Position numbers and translations under genes: made by a program. From contig JABMNO010000014.1 in the NCBI GenBank assembly GCA_013204555.1, forward strand, positions 1 to 64,000: a stretch of DNA of 64,000 nucleotides. Direction: 5' to 3'. The notes under the pieces were generated by a model that was given only the letters and a program-made list of their open reading frames with translations, was not told the origin of the DNA and did not search any database. The DNA comes from Chloroflexota bacterium. Lineage in GTDB: Bacteria; Chloroflexota; Dehalococcoidia; Lucifugimonadales; Lucifugimonadaceae. Shown one piece after another: positions 60,092 to 64,000 of the stretch (positions within the stretch are counted from its first letter, which is position 1; each line of letters starts with the position of its first letter).

Positions 60092-61243
60092 ATGACGCTC
60101 ACGCACCGCGAAAGGGTGATCCTTGCCCTAAATCACGAAGAGACAGACCGCGTCCCGATTGATTTCGGTGGCGGTCCTGCCACGCAGATCCACCCTACGG
60201 CCTACTCAAACCTCCTGGCAATGCTCGGTTTTGAAGAGGAGAACCAGGCTGTTAGCCATCGTGGTGAAGGTCAGGTTGTGGCTCCTAGCGAACGCGTGTT
60301 GCAGCACTTTGATGTGGATGTCCGCGGGTTCTACACCGGCGAACCTGACGTATCGATCTACCGCCCGCTTGAAGGGAGCGCGTACATTGATGAGTGGGGC
60401 GCCAGATGGGAAAAGGCCTTCACTCTTGCTCCGTACATCAACGTGCTGGGACCACTTCAGCACCTGACTGATCCGGTTCCGGCGGACGTGGATTCCATCC
60501 CGTGGCCGGTGCCGGATGATCCGGGGCGGGTGCGCGGCCTTAGAGCTCGAATGGAGGCTATGAGGAGTGATACGGATTGTGCCATCGTCCTCAACCTCCC
60601 TAACAGCACCTTCGCTCTATCGCAACGCGTGAGGGGTTTTGGTGAGTTGCTGGAAGACCTGCTGTTGAACCAGGCATTCGCTGAGGCGCTTCAAGAACGA
60701 ATTACTGATGTGATCTGTGGAATCGCCACGTTGGCGTTACAGGAAGTTGGAGACCTCATTGATGGCGTCTCAATTGCTGACGATATGGGAACTCAGACAC
60801 AGTCATACATGAGCCCGGATCTGTACAGATCAATGCTCAAGAAACATCACGCCCGATTTGGTGAAGTTCTTCACGCCAACACCAGGGCGCCGGTCATCAT
60901 GCACAGCGACGGTTCGATACGTCAGCTCATCCCTGACCTGATCGATTGCGGTGTCAACGTAATCAACCCGGTCCAGGTTAACGCTGAAGGAATGGATCCA
61001 GAGAAACTTAAGCAGGACTTTGGCAGAGACCTTTGTTTCTGGGGCGGCATTGATACGCAACAGGTGCTTCCATTTGGCACGCCAGAGGATGTTGCTAATG
61101 CCGTGCGGGGGAGGCACCGTGATCTGGGACGGGGCGGCGGCTACGTGCTCGCGTCCGTCCACAATATCCAATCAGAAGTGCCACCGGAGAACATCATCGC
61201 CATGTTTGAAACCGCTATGTCGGACGTGACAGCACCGGTTTGA
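60092..61243 (+). CDS. URO-D-family methyltransferase, copy 2
   Basis: A 383-residue URO-D superfamily enzyme, distinct from copy 1: LTHRERVILALNHEETDRVPIDFGGG, VIMHSDGSIRQLIPDLIDCGV, FWGGIDTQQVLPFG and GGYVLASVHNIQSEVPPENI. It has the shape of corrinoid-dependent demethylases or methyltransferases. AGAGGTG lies before the ATG. With the corrinoid protein and copy 1 it forms a three-gene set for C1 transfer. No MtaB-, MttB- or MtgB-type first methyltransferase is present, so one of the URO-D proteins may act on the substrate. Confidence 0.75.
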   Translation: MTLTHRERVILALNHEETDRVPIDFGGGPATQIHPTAYSNLLAMLGFEEENQAVSHRGEGQVVAPSERVLQHFDVDVRGFYTGEPDVSIYRPLEGSAYIDEWGARWEKAFTLAPYINVLGPLQHLTDPVPADVDSIPWPVPDDPGRVRGLRARMEAMRSDTDCAIVLNLPNSTFALSQRVRGFGELLEDLLLNQAFAEALQERITDVICGIATLALQEVGDLIDGVSIADDMGTQTQSYMSPDLYRSMLKKHHARFGEVLHANTRAPVIMHSDGSIRQLIPDLIDCGVNVINPVQVNAEGMDPEKLKQDFGRDLCFWGGIDTQQVLPFGTPEDVANAVRGRHRDLGRGGGYVLASVHNIQSEVPPENIIAMFETAMSDVTAPV

Positions 61244-61342
61244 AATCTGCCACCTTTCGTTTTTGATTCTGAGCCGGGGAATAAGTGCAAGTCTGAGCCT
61301 CGTTCTGATTTAACGCGACCCCAAGCCGAGCCGAATAGATAC

Positions 61343-61363
61343 GGGGATAATGTTTTTATCCCC
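61343..61363. terminator. 8-bp perfect hairpin after the methyltransferase operon
   Basis: GGGGATAA and TTATCCCC flank a TGTTT loop, 100 nt after the last methyltransferase gene. A second small hairpin (ACTGCA-gtag-TGCAGT) is at 61604-61619. The rest of 61244-61764 holds no recognised gene. Confidence 0.4.
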
Positions 61364-61764
61364 ATATTGGCGGCGCTTTCGGCAAAACCCACCTCCCAAG
61401 AAAAACATAATCGTACGTTCCGCATGAAGTAGTGAACAGTTAGTGCAGTACGCATATATTCGATTGTGAGCGGTCATATCGCCATCTGAGTTTCGCCAAA
61501 TAATCACGGTTCCTTATTTACTAATAAAGAATCTTCATGCGATACTCACCCCGGTGCGACTTGCACAACATATGGTGCCCCGCATTGACTCCTTCTTTCA
61601 CTGACTGCAGTAGTGCAGTGCTTAAGGTGATTACCTGGGGGTACGAATTGGAAGCCATCTGACATCTGGGTCGGCAACTGAGTGGATTGTCTATTCCTAA
61701 ATAGGCCAAGGACCGCTGGATTTGAGATGCGGCGCCTGTCTGGATGAAGCAGGAGATAACTGCA

Positions 61765-63600
61765 ATGAAGTTGGGATTACTCGATAGTCTGAGTCACCGA
61801 CTCGGGCTGAGAATATTGTTGCCCGGTGCAATCGGGGGGGCCCTGATCCTCGCGACTGCGTGTGGCGGCGAAACGATAATTAAGGAAGTTCCCGGCGAGA
61901 CAGTCATCCAGACTGTGATCGTTGAGAAAGAGGTTCCTGGCGCGAAGGTTGTAGAGACCGTCGTCGTTGAGAGAGAAGTTACGATTCCTGGTGACACGAT
62001 CATCCAGACCGTTGTTGTTTCCGTGCCCGTTCCTTCGGACGCACCGAAGCCAAGCACCTGGGGTGGGACTCTGAAGTTGGCGGCCCACGGTCCACCAGCG
62101 CACTTCGACTTCTATGCGTCGAACACGATCGCGAACGTCGGGTCACAGGCCTCGATGTACAACAAGCTCGTCCGACACGTGGGAATCACAACGGACTTGC
62201 CGATTACTGGAGACCTGGCACACAGTTGGGACATCTCTTCGGATTCGAAGACTTACACGTTCCACCTTCGTGATGGCGTGAAGTTCCACGATGGTTCCGA
62301 CTTCGGAGCTGAAGACGTCAAAGCATCGTACGATCGACTCATTTTCCCGGAAGATGGGCTCGTCAGTATTCGTAAGACCAACTTTGGCGCGGTGAGTTCG
62401 GTCAATGTGATTGATCCTCTTACTGTCGAATTCAAGCTGAGCGAACCTCGCGGCCCCGGCTGGATGCTTAGCGCTATGGCCCATGGGTGGGCTCTGGTCG
62501 TCAAAAAGGAAACGATTGAAGACAATAACGGCGACCTGAAAACCGTTGATAACCATCCAGGAACTGGACCGTTCAAATACGTGTCTCGTAATGACGAGGT
62601 CTGGGTCCAGGAGCGGTTTGACGACTACTTCGACCCAAGCAAACCCAACGCGGACAGGGTCGAGCACATTTGGCTCGTGGCCTGGACCCCTGAACTGTCG
62701 GCCGCAGTCCTAAGTGGCGTTGTCGACTGGGGAATGTGGCTTGAGGCCAAGACAGGCAAAGACATTCGCGCTGGAAACAGGGACGGCCTTACCGGTGTGC
62801 GTTGGACGTTGCCCAACATTGGCGGCATGTCGATGAACACCACGCGTCCACCCTTTGACGATAAGAGAGTACGCAAAGCGTTTGCACTGGTCATTGACCA
62901 GGTAGCGATTCTCGAAGCGACTAAGGACTTGAGAGATGGAGATCTGGGCGAATGGTTCCTGATCGACACTCCATACGCGCTGACCACAGACGAGGTTAAG
63001 CAAACACCAGGACTCCGAGAGCCGACTGCCGAGGACATTACCCTGGCAAAGAGTCTGTTTGCAGAGGCTGGCTACCCTAACGGCGATGGGTTCCCGAAGA
63101 TTGAACTATCGACCCGTGAAACACCTGAGCAGAAAATAATGAATGCTGCTATTCAGGCGATGCTCAAACAGGGTTTGAACATTGACGTTGACATCGTGTT
63201 GGCCGACATCTCGGTGCACGGTGAAAAGCTGACGACTGGTGACTTCGACTTTTCAACCAACGCTGGTTACACGGTAGGACTCACCGATCCTGCGGCCTAC
63301 ATCGTTGCAGGTCTCGGCACCTGTGGTGACAGGCCTTGTGACCAGAATACTGGTAGGTGGCAGAACGCAGAGTTCGATAAGCTCATTGGCGACCTCACAA
63401 GTGAGACAAATGTGGCGGCTCGTATAGCCATCACAGATGCCATGCGTGAGATACTGCTGGACGAATGGCCCGTCATTCCGGCCGGTCCTGCGCCCCAGTA
63501 CTGGGCATGGAGCAACGACCTGAAAGGCATGCCCCCTGGAGACTTTTCAGCGCACTACGACCTGCACACGTGGGACGATGTGTGGCTCCTGAAGAAGTAA
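61765..63600 (+). CDS. Peptide-type ABC transporter substrate-binding lipoprotein
   Basis: About 611 residues, SBP_bac_5 family (oligopeptide, nickel and similar). A signal peptide with lipobox LILATAC gives an N-terminal lipid anchor. A linker of about 50 residues rich in Val, Glu and Ile in VEKEV/ETVVVE-type repeats follows, common in Chloroflexota binding proteins. The family core is WGGTLKLAAHGPPAHFDFY, YTFHLRDGVKFHDGSDFGAEDV and ALVIDQVAIL. Start ATG 61765 has AGGAGA 8 nt upstream; ATG 61744 is an alternative. The permease gene follows after 229 nt, with hairpins between. Confidence 0.85.
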   Translation: MKLGLLDSLSHRLGLRILLPGAIGGALILATACGGETIIKEVPGETVIQTVIVEKEVPGAKVVETVVVEREVTIPGDTIIQTVVVSVPVPSDAPKPSTWGGTLKLAAHGPPAHFDFYASNTIANVGSQASMYNKLVRHVGITTDLPITGDLAHSWDISSDSKTYTFHLRDGVKFHDGSDFGAEDVKASYDRLIFPEDGLVSIRKTNFGAVSSVNVIDPLTVEFKLSEPRGPGWMLSAMAHGWALVVKKETIEDNNGDLKTVDNHPGTGPFKYVSRNDEVWVQERFDDYFDPSKPNADRVEHIWLVAWTPELSAAVLSGVVDWGMWLEAKTGKDIRAGNRDGLTGVRWTLPNIGGMSMNTTRPPFDDKRVRKAFALVIDQVAILEATKDLRDGDLGEWFLIDTPYALTTDEVKQTPGLREPTAEDITLAKSLFAEAGYPNGDGFPKIELSTRETPEQKIMNAAIQAMLKQGLNIDVDIVLADISVHGEKLTTGDFDFSTNAGYTVGLTDPAAYIVAGLGTCGDRPCDQNTGRWQNAEFDKLIGDLTSETNVAARIAITDAMREILLDEWPVIPAGPAPQYWAWSNDLKGMPPGDFSAHYDLHTWDDVWLLKK

Positions 63601-63622
63601 TGAACGATTGATCAGCGACGGT

Positions 63623-63661
63623 CTGAGACCCTCTGAGAATTTCTCTCAATCCGGGTCTCAG
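63623..63661. terminator. Nested hairpin after the binding-protein gene
   Basis: CTGAGACCC pairs with GGGTCTCAG, enclosing an inner TGAGA/TCTCA stem. A second inverted repeat TCGCCAGA/TCTGGCGA lies at 63679-63721. Such stem-loops between a binding-protein gene and its permease genes usually lower downstream expression or protect the upstream mRNA. Confidence 0.45.
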
Positions 63662-63829
63662 GCCGTTCGTTGATCTTATCGCCAGAGCATCCTATCTACA
63701 GGTGATGGGCTGTTCTGGCGATGAGACTACCCAACTCTTTTAATGGCGACGGTGCCACATTGGGTGAAATAAGTGTCAACGTGTGTTGTCGGTTCGAGTA
63801 GTTTGATTTGATCAAAGGGTTCTGCTGAC

Positions 63830-64000
63830 TTGCTCAAATACATTGCGAAACGTCTGCTGATTGCAGTTCCGACGGTATTCGGCGTCACGGTACTTATATT
63901 TTTGATAATGCGCGCCCTCCCCGGCGACCCGCTGTCGGTTTTTCTCGATCCCTCTCAGATCACAATAATGACTGATTCTGAGCGAGCCAACATGATGGCG
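63830..64000 (+). CDS. Peptide ABC transporter permease (DppB-like), partial
   Basis: The first 57 codons run off the window edge. They read as the N terminus of a DppB/OppB-type permease: LKYIAKRLLIAVPTVFGVTV, then IFLIMRALPGDPLSVFLDP. TTG start at 63830 with AAAGGG about 10 nt upstream. The stop codon lies outside the window. It is the partner of the binding lipoprotein upstream. Confidence 0.85.
   Translation, partial: MLKYIAKRLLIAVPTVFGVTVLIFLIMRALPGDPLSVFLDPSQITIMTDSERANMMA

Noticed and set aside
1-64000. CRISPR array, toxin-antitoxin pair or phage-defence island
   Set aside because: No regularly spaced repeats with unique spacers and no defence-type protein families were found.

Overview
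The window looks like chromosomal DNA of a free-living, non-photosynthetic member of the Chloroflexota, possibly the Dehalococcoidia/SAR202 side. This is inferred from gene content only; no rRNA or complete tRNA is present. The pointers are a giant membrane protein with the 'YYY' (DUF2298) domain best known from Chloroflexi and archaea, a MalT-type LuxR regulator, repeated mannonate-dehydratase-like enzymes, paired acyl-CoA dehydrogenases, a corrinoid methyltransferase cluster, and a peptide-binding lipoprotein with a Val/Glu-rich linker after the lipid anchor.

Layout. 1-713: probable end of an integrated element, marked by the displaced 3' half of a tRNA-Lys gene and three 12-bp-spaced direct repeats. 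944-4656: three tandem UxuA-like TIM-barrel enzymes and an FMN split-barrel protein. 4657-5467: gene-free DNA with two adjacent perfect palindromes and a run of hairpins that may be an unrecognised structured RNA. 5379-6011: a RAYT transposase gene bracketed by inverted REP hairpins. 6116-8541: two NHL-propeller paralogues and a CopD-like membrane protein. 8727-12262 (minus): operon of an Lrp-type ligand-binding domain, two acyl-CoA dehydrogenases, a HIT protein and a YqeK-like HD protein. 12432-24538: XRE regulator, M16 peptidase, the YYY-domain membrane protein, ribosome hibernation factor, ComF, HAD hydrolase and Mfd. 24726-31069: proBA followed by an amidohydrolase, two Rossmann-fold proteins and a lactonase-type propeller.

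31066-41548: a receiver protein, rhomboid protease, Fur/Zur-like regulator with two zinc/manganese ABC genes, a broken PAS gene, a large GAF-domain histidine kinase, a ThDP enzyme and a secreted metzincin. 41892-58k is a signalling region: MMPL transporter with tandem operator-like repeats, MalT-type regulator, LuxR protein with a degenerate receiver domain behind a strong terminator, a fragment of a chemotaxis receptor, a GAF/PAS kinase, and a phosphorelay set (CHASE-PAS kinase, receiver, HPt-REC-REC-GGDEF). 58229-61243 holds two URO-D-family methyltransferases around a corrinoid protein. The window ends in a peptide ABC transporter operon (binding lipoprotein, then a DppB-type permease cut by the edge).

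The strongest unusual signals are the RAYT/REP unit, whose two hairpins differ by a compensatory base-pair change; the tRNA-Lys attachment-site scar; the hairpin-rich 4.88-5.19 kb region; the leader terminator before the LuxR gene at 48.1 kb; and remnants of decayed sensory genes (PAS at 34.9 kb, MCP at 48.7 kb). No CRISPR array, toxin-antitoxin pair or recognised phage-defence system was seen.
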